Origin: Streptomyces pseudovenezuelae
Lineage (GTDB): Bacteria > Actinomycetota > Actinomycetes > Streptomycetales > Streptomycetaceae
Assembly: GCF_001513955.1 (NCBI RefSeq)
Contig: NZ_KQ948148.1
Location: 70,396-134,395 of the forward strand
DNA: 64,000 bases
Direction: 5' to 3'
The translations under genes were made by a program, and so were the position numbers. The stretch's first letter is position 1, and every line of letters begins with the position of its first letter. Below are positions 41,501 to 49,447 of this stretch, piece by piece. A model generated the notes under the pieces. That model did not search any database. It saw only the letters and a list, made by a program, of their open reading frames with translations, and was not told the origin of the DNA.

Positions 41501-43385
41501 CCGTCTTGAAGCGCTCGTTCTTCTGGAGGGCCGCCTCCGGCGACATCCCCGCGGGGATAGCGACGGGCAGGATGATGTAGCCGTAATTCTTGCCGGGGGC
41601 CAGGCGCATAACGCGGCCTACTGACTGGACGACGTCGACCACTGAGTTGCGGGGGTGGAGGAAGAGGACGGCGTCCAGGCTCGGGACGTCGACGCCCTCG
41701 GAGAGGCAACGAGCGTTGGAGAGGATGCGTGCCTGGTTCTGCCCCGGGTCTTGCTTGAGCCAGTCAAGGAGCCGATTGCGCTGCAGGGTATTGAAGGTGC
41801 CGTCGACGTGGCCGACCTCGCAGTGCAGCACGTCGTCGTCGGCGTCGTCGTAGGCGTCGACGACCTCGTTGAAGCGGTCGGCGATCGATTTAGAGTCGGC
41901 GATCGAGCGGGCGAAGGCCACCGCCCGTTTCATGGGGGCCTCCTCCTCTCCGAAGCCGGAGCCGTCGGCGAAGGTGCCGGTGCGCTTGGCCATTGCGTTC
42001 CAGCAGCCGATGATTTTCGCTGCGTCATCGAGATTGAGCTCGGAGGATCCGCCGGCGATGCCCTGCTGGAGGGTCTTGGCAACTACGCCCTCGTCAATGG
42101 TGAGGATGAGGACCTTGTAATCGGTGAGCAGTCCCTGCTCGACGGCCTGGCCGAAGCCGAGGCGGTGGAACTCCGGGCCGAACATCTGCTGGTTGTCCAT
42201 CGAGGCCAGAACGGCTTCGGCGTTCTTGGCGTCAGTCTTGGTGTCCTCGTTGTAGATCCGTGGGGTGGCCGTCATGTAGAGGCGGCGATCTGCACCGAGG
42301 TACGCGTCGTCGTGGACCCGCACGAATGCCGACTCGTCGTGTCCGGCCAGGGTGACGCCGGTGGTGCGATGGGCCTCGTCACACAGGATGAGGTCGAAGC
42401 GGGGCAGGCCCCTCTTCTGAGCCTCGGAGACGGTGGCGATGGACTGATAGGTGGAGAACACCACGGTCAGCCCCGGTGCCGCCTCCACGCTGGCCATCTG
42501 CTGGATCAGGCGGTCAGGGTCGGTGGTAGCGGGCAGGGCCAGGTCGTGGGTGGCCATGTCCTTGTCGTCGCCCTTGGGCTGCTGCTTGCCGACCTTGGTG
42601 TCCGAGCACACCGCGAAGGCTCGCAGCGACACCTCAGCCTCGAATGACCACTCGCGCAGGGTCTGCGAGAGCAGGGCGATGGAGGGCACCAGGAACAGGA
42701 CGGATGTGTGCTCGCCCTCGCCGGCGGCAGCGCGCTCCTTCTGGAGCCGTTCCACGATCTTCAGGCCGGTAAAGGTCTTGCCGGTACCGCATGCCATGAT
42801 CAGCTTGCCGCGGTTGTGGTCTGCGAAGCCCGTGAAGACATCGTCGATTGCCGCGCGCTGGTGCTTTCGCGGTTCCTTCTTCTTCTGGAGGGTCAGCTCG
42901 ATGGGCTCGTCGACCGCGGGCAGACGCCATTCCACCGGGCTGTTGGCGATGTCGGACAGGCCAAGGCGTGTGACGGGGATCTGCTGGTCGTCCAGCGCCG
43001 CCTCGGCGTGGACGCCCCACTTCTCCGTCGTAGAGACGATCATGCGGCGGGTGAAGCCGCCCTTGCCGGAGGCCGTGAAGAAGGAGTCGATGTCGTCCTT
43101 CTGAATGGTGTGCTGGGGCTCGTAGAACTTGCACTGGATCGCGCAGAAGCCCCCGGTCTCCCGGTCCTGTGCCACCAGGTCAATACCCGTGTCGCGCTTG
43201 TCGTGCTCAGCTCCCGGCCAGTCCGTCCACATCCACACTCGGCTGAACTGCTCGGTCCACTGAGGATCGGTGCTCAGGTACTGGAGGATCAGCTCCTCGA
43301 AGCGAGTGCCGCGATCACGGTTCCTCCCGATCGAGCCGTGGCGGATCGCCCTGATGACGTCGTGTACGGACGTGGTCGTGGCCAC
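38511..43385 (-). CDS. Type ISP (single-chain) restriction-modification enzyme
   Basis: 1,624 residues from GTG 43385, behind GGGAAG. An N-terminal Mrr-like PD-(D/E)XK nuclease (GIDLVAQ, then CAIQCK; residues 67-86) is followed by an SF2 helicase/translocase with Walker A ACGTGKTFTG (near 200) and DEAH (near 336). Then a helical coupler, an N6-adenine methyltransferase with motif I DPFVGTGTFPVRLL (near 912) and NPPYSVG (near 1018), and a C-terminal target-recognition domain. This is the LlaGI/LlaBIII layout (about 1,570 residues). It should methylate one strand of an asymmetric site and cleave between head-to-head sites. The target-recognition part has clearly lower GC than the rest. Confidence 0.93.
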   Translation of the reverse strand: MATTTSVHDVIRAIRHGSIGRNRDRGTRFEELILQYLSTDPQWTEQFSRVWMWTDWPGAEHDKRDTGIDLVAQDRETGGFCAIQCKFYEPQHTIQKDDIDSFFTASGKGGFTRRMIVSTTEKWGVHAEAALDDQQIPVTRLGLSDIANSPVEWRLPAVDEPIELTLQKKKEPRKHQRAAIDDVFTGFADHNRGKLIMACGTGKTFTGLKIVERLQKERAAAGEGEHTSVLFLVPSIALLSQTLREWSFEAEVSLRAFAVCSDTKVGKQQPKGDDKDMATHDLALPATTDPDRLIQQMASVEAAPGLTVVFSTYQSIATVSEAQKRGLPRFDLILCDEAHRTTGVTLAGHDESAFVRVHDDAYLGADRRLYMTATPRIYNEDTKTDAKNAEAVLASMDNQQMFGPEFHRLGFGQAVEQGLLTDYKVLILTIDEGVVAKTLQQGIAGGSSELNLDDAAKIIGCWNAMAKRTGTFADGSGFGEEEAPMKRAVAFARSIADSKSIADRFNEVVDAYDDADDDVLHCEVGHVDGTFNTLQRNRLLDWLKQDPGQNQARILSNARCLSEGVDVPSLDAVLFLHPRNSVVDVVQSVGRVMRLAPGKNYGYIILPVAIPAGMSPEAALQKNERFKTVWQVLQALRAHDDRFNATVNQIELNKNKPDNKIGIGSIGPNDETIGDQDGSSTADSAQAAKDKEAQSAQHIQDALFSVSDWRDAIYARIVDKVGERHYWEDWAKDIAQIADRHVTRIKAALAIPEKQAAFQEFVGELRATINPGVTDPNAIDMLAQHIVTKPVFDALFKDYGFAEHNPVSKAMQRMLDILDDQGLDAEAKTLEGFYHSVKVRAEGIDNHEGRQRVIVELYDKFFKTALPKTADALGIVYTPIEVVDFIIRATEQAMAKHLGRSLSDEGVQIIDPFVGTGTFPVRLLQSGVIKPEDLLRKYTSELHANEIVLLAYYIAAVNIEAAFHDLVGEDYKPFEGIVLTDTFQLAEGTTKLDGMEVLEGNSERAKKQQSQPIRVVIGNPPYSVGQESQNDDNQNVKYEVLDRRIQDSYAALSTATLKRNLYDSYIRAIRWASDRIKGEGVISFVTNGGYIDGNSYDGLRRSLTEEFSAVYCYNLRGNQRDGDWRKEGGKIFGEGSQTSVAILILVKGKGGVSAGELNYRAIEDSLTREQKLSLIGSQSLETLNWQLIEPNGDGDWINQRDEAYSEFQPISLKDPASVDVSPVFGFHSNGVVTGRDTWLYDFDRGKLVGKVESMMEFHNSQVRGFSEHCQSRGIVAPKSADAKAYMTFDPKRISWNRADEGAIAKGRLYTFREEGIFTGMYRPFTRQFVYVDRQVNATVSQIPQIFPTPNHRNVGFYITGMGSDEPFSVLITDSVPDLHAVGTKSVGPHFPRHIYRQVTTGDDLFSSIDVGGDGFEQVDNVTDSALRDYRHAFGDSSLTKDDVFYYVYGLLHSQEYRDRYTADLKKSLPRIPKVRDFRGFAEAGRRLADLHINYEQAESYGGIVERVTGDASGTSPAELYKVGKMKIPKVKGKPDRSTIVYNHRVTLTNIPEEAYRYQLGTRSAIEWIIDRYQVKVDKASEITTDPNDWSDDPRYIIDLLKRIVTVSLETMKIVDGLPPLDILE

Positions 43386-43874
43386 AGCGCTTCGCTTCCC
43401 ATCACTGCCGGAGGCACGCGGGGCCGCGCGCCAAGAAAATCGCACCAAGAAATGCTCAGAACCTTACTGGCACTCGTGGACGATACGCACGGCTGATCGC
43501 GTGATGGCGAAATCCAGCCCGGATACGCGGGCACGAGCCCACGCTTCGTCGACAGTCCTTCCGCCCGAACCGTGGTGGGTGAGGAAGCCGAGGGAGGCTT
43601 CGACGCCCCAGGCGCCGTGGATGACGTGGGCGACCTTCAAACTACGGGCGGCAAAGGCCGCCGCCGCGACCCGCCAGCCACTCTTGCTCCTGTTCCCTCG
43701 ATGAGCCCGACATGGTGCTGACCTGGGTCGGTTTACCTGATGGTCCGGGCCGGCCTCGGGGCGACGGCATGAACGAGTGATGCGCGACGCAGAGCGCAGC
43801 GAGAAGAGGCGCTCGACGACCCGCCCGCTCGACCCCGAGCACACAGCTTTCCGGCGCGCATTAGGGTGCGGGAT
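43386..43874. other. Gene-poor region between the R-M gene and HAD gene
   Basis: 489 bases. A minus-strand frame ending at 43464 (AWGVEASLGFLTHHGSGGRT) is open but lacks a credible start or known family. It may be a remnant. No terminator or repeat stands out. Confidence 0.4.
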
Positions 43875-44549
43875 GTGCAGCCGCCTCTGGTTCTCTTCGA
43901 CCTCGACAACACCCTCGTGGACCGGCAGGGAACGCTCGCTGGCTGGGCCGCAGAGTTCACCGCCCAGCACGGCCTGGAGAACGAAGATCAGGCAAACGTC
44001 CTAGACATGGTGGCCGAGCGGGCCTATCCGTCCACTTTTGAGGCGATCCGCACCCGGTACCGGCTGCCCATGTCGACTGCGGAGTTGTGGCAAACGTACT
44101 GCACCGACATCGCGGCCTTGGTGTCGTGCCAGGCCGGCGTCCTCGACGGCTTGGAGGAGTTGCGTGCGGCCGGCTGGCGGGTGGGGGTGGCGACCAACGG
44201 TGCGGCGGATATCCAGCGCGCCAAGCTGCGGGCCACCGGTATCTCCGAGCGCGTGGACGGCGTCTTCGTCTCCGAGGAGGCTGACGCGCGCAAGCCGCAC
44301 ACCCAACACTTTGCCCTGGCGGCGGCCCGCTGCGGCACCGTGCTGGGCGACGGTGGCTGGATGGTCGGGGACAACCCGGTCAACGACATCGGCGGCGGAC
44401 GCTCCGCGGGACTGCGCACCATCTGGATCGGCAACGGCCGTTCCTGGCCGCCGGACGATCCCAGGCCGGACCACGTGGTGCCGCATGCACGCGCCGCCAT
44501 CGACCTGCTGCTTTTGCACTCCGTCGACCACACAAGGACCGCGGCATGA
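43875..44549 (+). CDS. HAD-superfamily phosphatase
   Basis: 224 residues; GTG 43875 chosen (GTG 43866 also in frame) after GGGTGCGGG. HAD motifs: I LVLFDLDNTLVD (DxD), II GVATNGAAD, III RKPHTQHF (K), IV GDNPVNDIGGG. The alpha-helical cap suggests a phosphoglycolate/beta-phosphoglucomutase-like phosphatase of subclass I. It overlaps the dehydrogenase gene (ATGA), so the two act in one transcript. The substrate is unknown. Proximity to the larger operon at 47.6 kb suggests a phosphate removal step there. Confidence 0.9.
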   Translation: MQPPLVLFDLDNTLVDRQGTLAGWAAEFTAQHGLENEDQANVLDMVAERAYPSTFEAIRTRYRLPMSTAELWQTYCTDIAALVSCQAGVLDGLEELRAAGWRVGVATNGAADIQRAKLRATGISERVDGVFVSEEADARKPHTQHFALAAARCGTVLGDGGWMVGDNPVNDIGGGRSAGLRTIWIGNGRSWPPDDPRPDHVVPHARAAIDLLLLHSVDHTRTAA

Positions 44550-45403
44550 CGAGCACCATTGGGCTGTTGCACCCCGGCAGTATGGGATCCGCCTTCGGCG
44601 CCCAGCTGCGCGCGAGAGGCCGTATCGTGCTGTGGTGCCCCGACGGACGCAGCGACACAACCCGCCGCCGGGCGGAGCGCGCGGGCCTCGAAGCCGCGGC
44701 GCTGCCTGAGCTTGTCTCCCGCTCCGATGTGCTGCTCTCCCTTTGCCCTCCCGCCGCAGCGGAGGAGACCGCCCGCCAGGTAGCCGAGCTCGGAATGTCC
44801 GAAGCGGGCACGATCTATGTCGACGCGAACGCCGTCTCGCCGTCGCGCGTGCTGAATATCGCCGACCGCCTGGCCCCGATGCCGGTCATCGATGCAGCGG
44901 TGGTCGGATCGCCTCCGGCGGGCGGCAAGTCCCCGACGCTCTACCTTTCCGGCGCCGTCGAGCAGGCCGACCGGATCGCCGAACTTTTCGCCGGCACCGA
45001 TGTGCGGACCCACGTCCTGGGCGACAGCATCGGCAAAGCCTCCGCACTCAAGCTCGCGTACTCCAGCTACCAGAAGGTCTCTCGAGTGCTGGCTGCCGTG
45101 GCCTACGGGGCGGCGGACACGTACGGGGTCGCGGACGAACTGCTGGTGATTGCGGCCAAGCGCACCCGCAGCTACCTCGTGGAGACCGACTACATCCCCA
45201 AGACCGCTGCCCGCGCCTGGCGTTGGGGCCCAGAGCTTGAGGACGCGGCGGCCCTTCTCGCCGACGCCGGGCTGCCGGACTCCCTTATGCACGCGGCTGC
45301 CGCGACGCTTGCCCGGTGGGACGGCAACAGAGACGAGCGGCTGGATATCGCTGAGGCGCTGGAAGCTCTGCGCCTCAAGCGGGACCTGGACGAACCGAGT
45401 TAA
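44546..45403 (+). CDS. NAD(P)-binding 6PGDH-like dehydrogenase (DUF1932)
   Basis: 285 residues. The Rossmann motif differs from canonical GxGxxG: STIGLLHPGSMGSAFGAQLRARG, followed by DVLLSLCPPAAAEETARQV and the DUF1932 C-terminal helix bundle (ALKLAYSSYQKVSRVLAAV, ARAWRWGPELEDAAALLADAGLPDSL). Related to beta-hydroxyacid dehydrogenases (3-hydroxyisobutyrate dehydrogenase family), so a 2-methyl- or beta-hydroxy acid is a possible substrate. It overlaps the HAD gene by four bases and converges on the kinase gene. Confidence 0.85.
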   Translation: MTSTIGLLHPGSMGSAFGAQLRARGRIVLWCPDGRSDTTRRRAERAGLEAAALPELVSRSDVLLSLCPPAAAEETARQVAELGMSEAGTIYVDANAVSPSRVLNIADRLAPMPVIDAAVVGSPPAGGKSPTLYLSGAVEQADRIAELFAGTDVRTHVLGDSIGKASALKLAYSSYQKVSRVLAAVAYGAADTYGVADELLVIAAKRTRSYLVETDYIPKTAARAWRWGPELEDAAALLADAGLPDSLMHAAAATLARWDGNRDERLDIAEALEALRLKRDLDEPS

Positions 45404-45424
45404 GCAGGTCGCATCCGCTGGGGC

Positions 45425-45445
45425 CCTGACGTCCTGGCCGTCAGG
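45425..45445. terminator. Hairpin between convergent genes
   Basis: CCTGACG, seven bases, CGTCAGG. It lies between the ends of the dehydrogenase (45403) and kinase-like (45441) genes and may terminate both. Confidence 0.5.
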
Positions 45446-46001
45446 ACCGAGGTGGCGTGGTGCGGACGATGTCGTCGATCCTCTGTGCGGTTGCATGGGG
45501 TGCCGTCGCGTCCGTCTCAACGCGCAGTTCCCACTGAGCCCGCGGATGAGCCGCAAGATCGACCTGAGTGGCGTCCCACGCGGCCAGCCGGGCCGCCGTG
45601 TCGGTGTCACCCCGCTGTGGTGAGCGTCGAGCGGTGGTCTCCTTGGAGCACCACAGCAGAACGCGCACCCAGCGCGCCGGGTAGAGGGCGGTCACCTGCT
45701 CAATCCCCGCCATCTGGCCGAGGTGGACGACGGGGGTCTTGCCGCCCTCTATGGCCTGGTCGAGGCCGGGGCGGTCGACGACGTAGATGTTGCCGTACCG
45801 GTCGTTGCGGTAGATGACGTCGCCGCGTGCCTCTAGCGCGGTCAGCTGCTCTGGCCTACCGATCCGGTAGCCCTTGGTCTTCCCGGTACCGATCTTCAGC
45901 CGGGTGAACAGCACGTACCGCTCGTCGAGTTCGGTGAGCGCCGCCGTGATCGTGTCCTTGCCCGCCGCCGGCGGCCCGTACAGCAGGATGCCCTGCCTCA
46001 C
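45441..46001 (-). CDS. P-loop nucleotide kinase-like protein (guanylate-kinase type)
   Basis: 186 residues from ATG 46001, overlapping the stop of the upstream gene (ATGA). Walker A GPPAAGKDTITAAL at the N-terminus and the tyrosine-containing RNDRYGNIYVVDRPGLDQA region are typical of guanylate kinase-like proteins, with a lid-like Arg tract (KETTARRSPQRG). The phosphate acceptor is not known. It pairs with the XRE/ATPase gene below it. Confidence 0.85.
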   Translation of the reverse strand: MRQGILLYGPPAAGKDTITAALTELDERYVLFTRLKIGTGKTKGYRIGRPEQLTALEARGDVIYRNDRYGNIYVVDRPGLDQAIEGGKTPVVHLGQMAGIEQVTALYPARWVRVLLWCSKETTARRSPQRGDTDTAARLAAWDATQVDLAAHPRAQWELRVETDATAPHATAQRIDDIVRTTPPRS

Positions 46002-47038
46002 TGGAACACTGTCCCGAAGACCTGGCGCACCTGGTCCGTGAGCGATATCGCGGAGCCGAGCCGGTTGTCGACAACCAAGTGCGGCACGACGGGCCGCAGC
46101 TCAAGATCGATCCCGGCAGCGTACGTGTCCCAGTTCTGGAGTTTCCAGCTGTCCCGGGCAGCGGACCGGAAGCTGATGTACTCGTGCATCGTGTCGAGGT
46201 CGCACTGAATCCAGACGACAGCGACGGTGACGCCACGGGCTTCGCAGCGGTTGATCAGGCGCCGCATCCACCGAGGGTCTGTGGTCTCGGCGATGAAGGG
46301 CGCGGAGAGGACGGTGCTGATCGCGCAGTCGACGTTCGCGTACGCGGTCTCCAGCAGGCACTGGTACTCCAGCGGGCGGACCTTCTCCCGGTAGAGGTCG
46401 GTGTGCCGGTCGTTGGGCTCGCTGCCCATTTCAACAAGGAGGCGCTCGACGAGCGGGCGCGTGATCGGGTCCTTGTCGAGGACGGGCCATCCAGTGAGTT
46501 GCGATACGAAGCGGGCGAACTCCGACTTCCCGCTGCCTGCGTAGCCTCCGACCATCATCAGCGTCGGCCGGTTCGGATCACCGCCGGTGTGACGCCGCTT
46601 CCAAGCGTCGAGGATTCGCTGCTGGACGCCCAAGCCGTCGGCGTCCTCCGCGCTCGGCGCCAGCTGGTGCAACGCCCGTTCCACGGCCAGGACGTGGGCG
46701 CCGTTCTGCGGTTCGCTCGACGCGGTGAACTTGAGCTTCGTGGCCTCGTCGGGCAGAGCGTTACGGAAGCCGAGCTCGGGCTCGGTCGCGCGGTACAGAA
46801 GGCAGTACGCACGACGGTAGTGCGGTCCGGGATAGACCTCTCCCTGCTCGTGCTGCCACAGCGTCTGAAAGTTGGCCGCCGGCACCGTGAGCCCAGCAGC
46901 CCGGGCCACCTCGCGTAGTTGCTCACCTGCGCCTTCGAGCGTCAGGCCGTGAGCTTCGCGTTGCTGTCTCAACTTGTCCGGACGCCACCCCGGGCGACTC
47001 TTACCCACCGCGCCTACCGCCTGCCCATCCCTGGTCAT
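45998..47038 (-). CDS. HTH/P-loop kinase fusion regulator
   Basis: About 346 residues from ATG 47038 (ATG 47065 in frame is possible). Residues about 10-80 form an XRE-like domain (WRPDKLRQQREAHGLTLEGAGEQLREVARAAG…FQTLWQHEQGE). The remainder is a P-loop kinase-like domain with Walker A MVGGYAGSGKSEFARF and WIQCDLDTMHEYI, DxD-like acidic patch and Arg-rich lid. DNA-binding fused to a small-molecule kinase occurs in regulators that sense a metabolite and phosphorylate it. It is divergent from the small membrane gene and the biosynthetic operon at 47251-47623, which it could control. Confidence 0.82.
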   Translation of the reverse strand: MTRDGQAVGAVGKSRPGWRPDKLRQQREAHGLTLEGAGEQLREVARAAGLTVPAANFQTLWQHEQGEVYPGPHYRRAYCLLYRATEPELGFRNALPDEATKLKFTASSEPQNGAHVLAVERALHQLAPSAEDADGLGVQQRILDAWKRRHTGGDPNRPTLMMVGGYAGSGKSEFARFVSQLTGWPVLDKDPITRPLVERLLVEMGSEPNDRHTDLYREKVRPLEYQCLLETAYANVDCAISTVLSAPFIAETTDPRWMRRLINRCEARGVTVAVVWIQCDLDTMHEYISFRSAARDSWKLQNWDTYAAGIDLELRPVVPHLVVDNRLGSAISLTDQVRQVFGTVFQ

Positions 47039-47250
47039 GATCCGGAGCCTAAGTCTGCCTGTCATGAACCCGTGTGTAAGCGGATGTTGAAAAGTCAGGT
47101 CGCCCGGCCATGAGCTGCTGATGAGCAGCTTCAGGAACGGCTTGTGATACTCCGCACAGCTCCGAGCCGCTGTCATGGTCACACCGACGCGGTCGTCCCA
47201 GTACCCGCCTCGGTCTCCACTAATCGTCCGAGATCGAAGGGGGCTCCGCG

Positions 47251-47448
47251 GTGGCTGTCGATGTTGCTGTCCTGCTGCTCCTCGGCATCGTGATCGTCTT
47301 CTTGTGCCGCGGAGGTGGGCTCAAGGCGGGTCATGCCGTTGTGTGCGCGGTTTTCGGTCTGTATCTCGCCGGGACTCACACCGTCGGCCCGTTCGTGAAG
47401 GACGTCACGGCGTCGGTCGCCGGCTTGCTGTCAGGGCTACGGCTGTGA
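47251..47448 (+). CDS. Small two-helix membrane protein
   Basis: 65 residues, GTG 47251 after GAAGGGGG. Two hydrophobic helices (VDVAVLLLLGIVIVFLC, HAVVCAVFGLYLAG) and a short C-terminal amphipathic segment (PFVKDVTASVAGLLSGL). Small proteins of this layout are common in Streptomyces conjugative elements, but I cannot assign a function. Confidence 0.7.
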   Translation: MAVDVAVLLLLGIVIVFLCRGGGLKAGHAVVCAVFGLYLAGTHTVGPFVKDVTASVAGLLSGLRL

Positions 47449-47622
47449 GCGCGCCGACGGCATCACCGGGCCCTGGCGACCCAGCGTGGCCTCGACCTGG
47501 TGGCAGTCAAGTCCTCCTTCCTCGTCTGTCGGTCGCCCGAGAAGGCGTCATCTGGCCGCAGCCCAGCCAGCCGGAGAGTTCGGTTCTGCACGAGATCACC
47601 GATCTACCGATGGAGCCTCACC

Positions 47623-48432
47623 ATGCGCTATCCGCCGACGTGCACCTCCGTGTCGACGAGCCTGTCCGCGCCCGCCACACATCCAGTGGGCGACGTACTG
47701 CTTGGCCCTTCACCGCAGCGGAGTTCTGCTGCTCCGGCTCCACGCCCGACCGCAGTGATACTCGATCTATTCGGCACGCTCGTCGCAGCCCCGAGTGTGG
47801 TCGAGCGGAGGGCCGCCGCTGCCCAGTTCGCTGCGATCCTGTGCGTATCCCCGGCGGTCGCCGAGTCGGTGCTGTCCGACAGTTGGCAGGCGAGGCACGA
47901 CGGGACGATGGCGTCCACCACCGAGGTGGCGGTTCACCTCGTCGCCCGCTGCGACGCCTCTGCGGCCTGTGTGGATGAGCTGGAAGTGCTCCTGGCCCGG
48001 CTCGCTCATGTCCGTCTCCGGGCCGATGCCTCTCTCCTGCGGGCGCTGGAGCAGCTTCGGCGCGGTGGCACCAGGCTGGCCGTCCTCAGCGACGCGTCCC
48101 CGGACATCGCCGAAGCGTGGAGCGCAAGCGACCTCGCGCCACACTTCGACGCTGTCGTGTTCAGCTGCCGGGCGGGTGCGGTGAAGCCCGACCGTCTGCT
48201 CTTCCGCGCGGTCCTCCGAGACCTCGGTGTCGCCCCGCAGCAGGCCCTCTACTGCGGTGATGGCGGCGGTGACGAGCTGGCCGGCGCAGAGCGGGCCGGC
48301 ATGCGTGCCGTGCGCGTGGAGCGTCGGGGCGGGCCGAGTGGCCTCGCGTTCGGCGAGACCGCCTGGTCCGGCAGGGCGATACCCGACGTGGAAGCTCTCC
48401 CCACCTTGCTGGACAGATGGGGGCAGCGATGA
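47623..48432 (+). CDS. HAD-superfamily hydrolase, haloacid-dehalogenase-type motif I
   Basis: 269 residues; ATG 47623 has GGAG eight bases upstream. The first 55 residues are a Pro/Ser-rich extension. HAD motif I is AVILDLFGTLV, i.e. DLFGT rather than DxD, as in dehalogenase-type or N-sugar hydrolases. Motif II reads LAVLSDASPD, motif III KPDRLLF and motif IV YCGDGGGDELAGAE. It overlaps the next gene (ATGA), opening an operon of nine tightly linked genes. It may remove phosphate from a sugar intermediate. Confidence 0.85.
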   Translation: MRYPPTCTSVSTSLSAPATHPVGDVLLGPSPQRSSAAPAPRPTAVILDLFGTLVAAPSVVERRAAAAQFAAILCVSPAVAESVLSDSWQARHDGTMASTTEVAVHLVARCDASAACVDELEVLLARLAHVRLRADASLLRALEQLRRGGTRLAVLSDASPDIAEAWSASDLAPHFDAVVFSCRAGAVKPDRLLFRAVLRDLGVAPQQALYCGDGGGDELAGAERAGMRAVRVERRGGPSGLAFGETAWSGRAIPDVEALPTLLDRWGQR

Positions 48433-49430
48433 CCGGCCCGTACGCGTGGGCAGTTGAGAACGGAGTCCTCTGCCAACTCCCCGCTCCGGTCGCCATGTCC
48501 TCGGCACGCGACACGACGCTCGTCGAGACACACTTCTCAGGATTGTGCGGAAGTGACGTCGCGAAGCTCAATCACCCTTGGCAAGGACAGTTGCCGGAAC
48601 CGTGGTACCCCGGGCACGAGATCGTCGGTGTCGACACGGAGACAGGTGACTGGGTCGCAATCGACCCGCTGGTCTCCTGCCGCTCGTGCCACTACTGCGA
48701 CCGCGGCCATATCCACCTCTGCCCACGACTCCAGCGCATCGGGTGGGACCTTCCCGGAGGTCTCGCCGGCTGCGTACGGGCGCCCCGCGACAGCATCGTC
48801 CCGCTTCGCCACCTGCACGATTCCGCGCACGGAGTCCTCGCCGATCCGATGGCGGTCGCCCTGCACGGAGTCCGCTGCGGGCTACGTGTGCCCATGGGGC
48901 GGCTCGGCATCATCGGGGGCGGCGTCCTTGCGGTGTGCACGGCCATCTGCGCGGCTCTGGCCGGGTGGGACGTGCACATGCTGGTCAGGGAACCCTCGCG
49001 GTCGCATCAACTGCGCTATGTCCTCGACCGGCACATCACTCTCCACTCTGCCGAGTTGCCGGCATGCGACGCCGTCTTGGACGCCGCGTCTGGTCACAGT
49101 GACGCCCCCATACGCCAGGCGCTGAAGGCCGTTCGTGACGGGGGAACGGTTCTCGTCCAGAACGCCTACGCGCCCCGCGTCGTTCTCTCGGTCCCCCTGA
49201 GGGATGTCTTCCGTCGCTCGATCACCCTGCGCGGCTCCTTCTCGTACTGCCGCGCGGACGGCCACGACGACTTCCGAGACGCCATCGACGTCATCGCCAA
49301 GGGCGGCGACTGGGCCGCCCTCATGACCCGAGACCGATTTCCCCTCGGCGAACTGCCGCAGGGACTGGCGGCCCTGAACAACGAAGCCCGCCATCGCCCC
49401 TTCAAGGTCCTGCTCACATCCGACACGTGA
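48429..49430 (+). CDS. Zinc-dependent alcohol dehydrogenase (MDR family)
   Basis: 333 residues. Catalytic zinc ligands are in HFSGLCGSDVAKLNH and GHEIVG. The structural zinc cluster is SCRSCHYCDRGHIHLC (four Cys). The Rossmann domain reads LGIIGGGVLAVCTAICAAL. It resembles sorbitol or L-threonine 3-dehydrogenase-like MDR enzymes that oxidise a polyol or sugar hydroxyl using NAD(P)+. It is the second gene of the operon, with ATGA overlap to the HAD gene, 17 bases before the TrpD-like gene. Confidence 0.88.
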   Translation: MTGPYAWAVENGVLCQLPAPVAMSSARDTTLVETHFSGLCGSDVAKLNHPWQGQLPEPWYPGHEIVGVDTETGDWVAIDPLVSCRSCHYCDRGHIHLCPRLQRIGWDLPGGLAGCVRAPRDSIVPLRHLHDSAHGVLADPMAVALHGVRCGLRVPMGRLGIIGGGVLAVCTAICAALAGWDVHMLVREPSRSHQLRYVLDRHITLHSAELPACDAVLDAASGHSDAPIRQALKAVRDGGTVLVQNAYAPRVVLSVPLRDVFRRSITLRGSFSYCRADGHDDFRDAIDVIAKGGDWAALMTRDRFPLGELPQGLAALNNEARHRPFKVLLTSDT

Positions 49431-49447
49431 CGGAAGGAGCCCACGCC

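Noticed and set aside
43464..43760. Open minus-strand frame ending AVRIVHECQ
   Set aside because: No credible start, no known family, composition similar to shadow frames.
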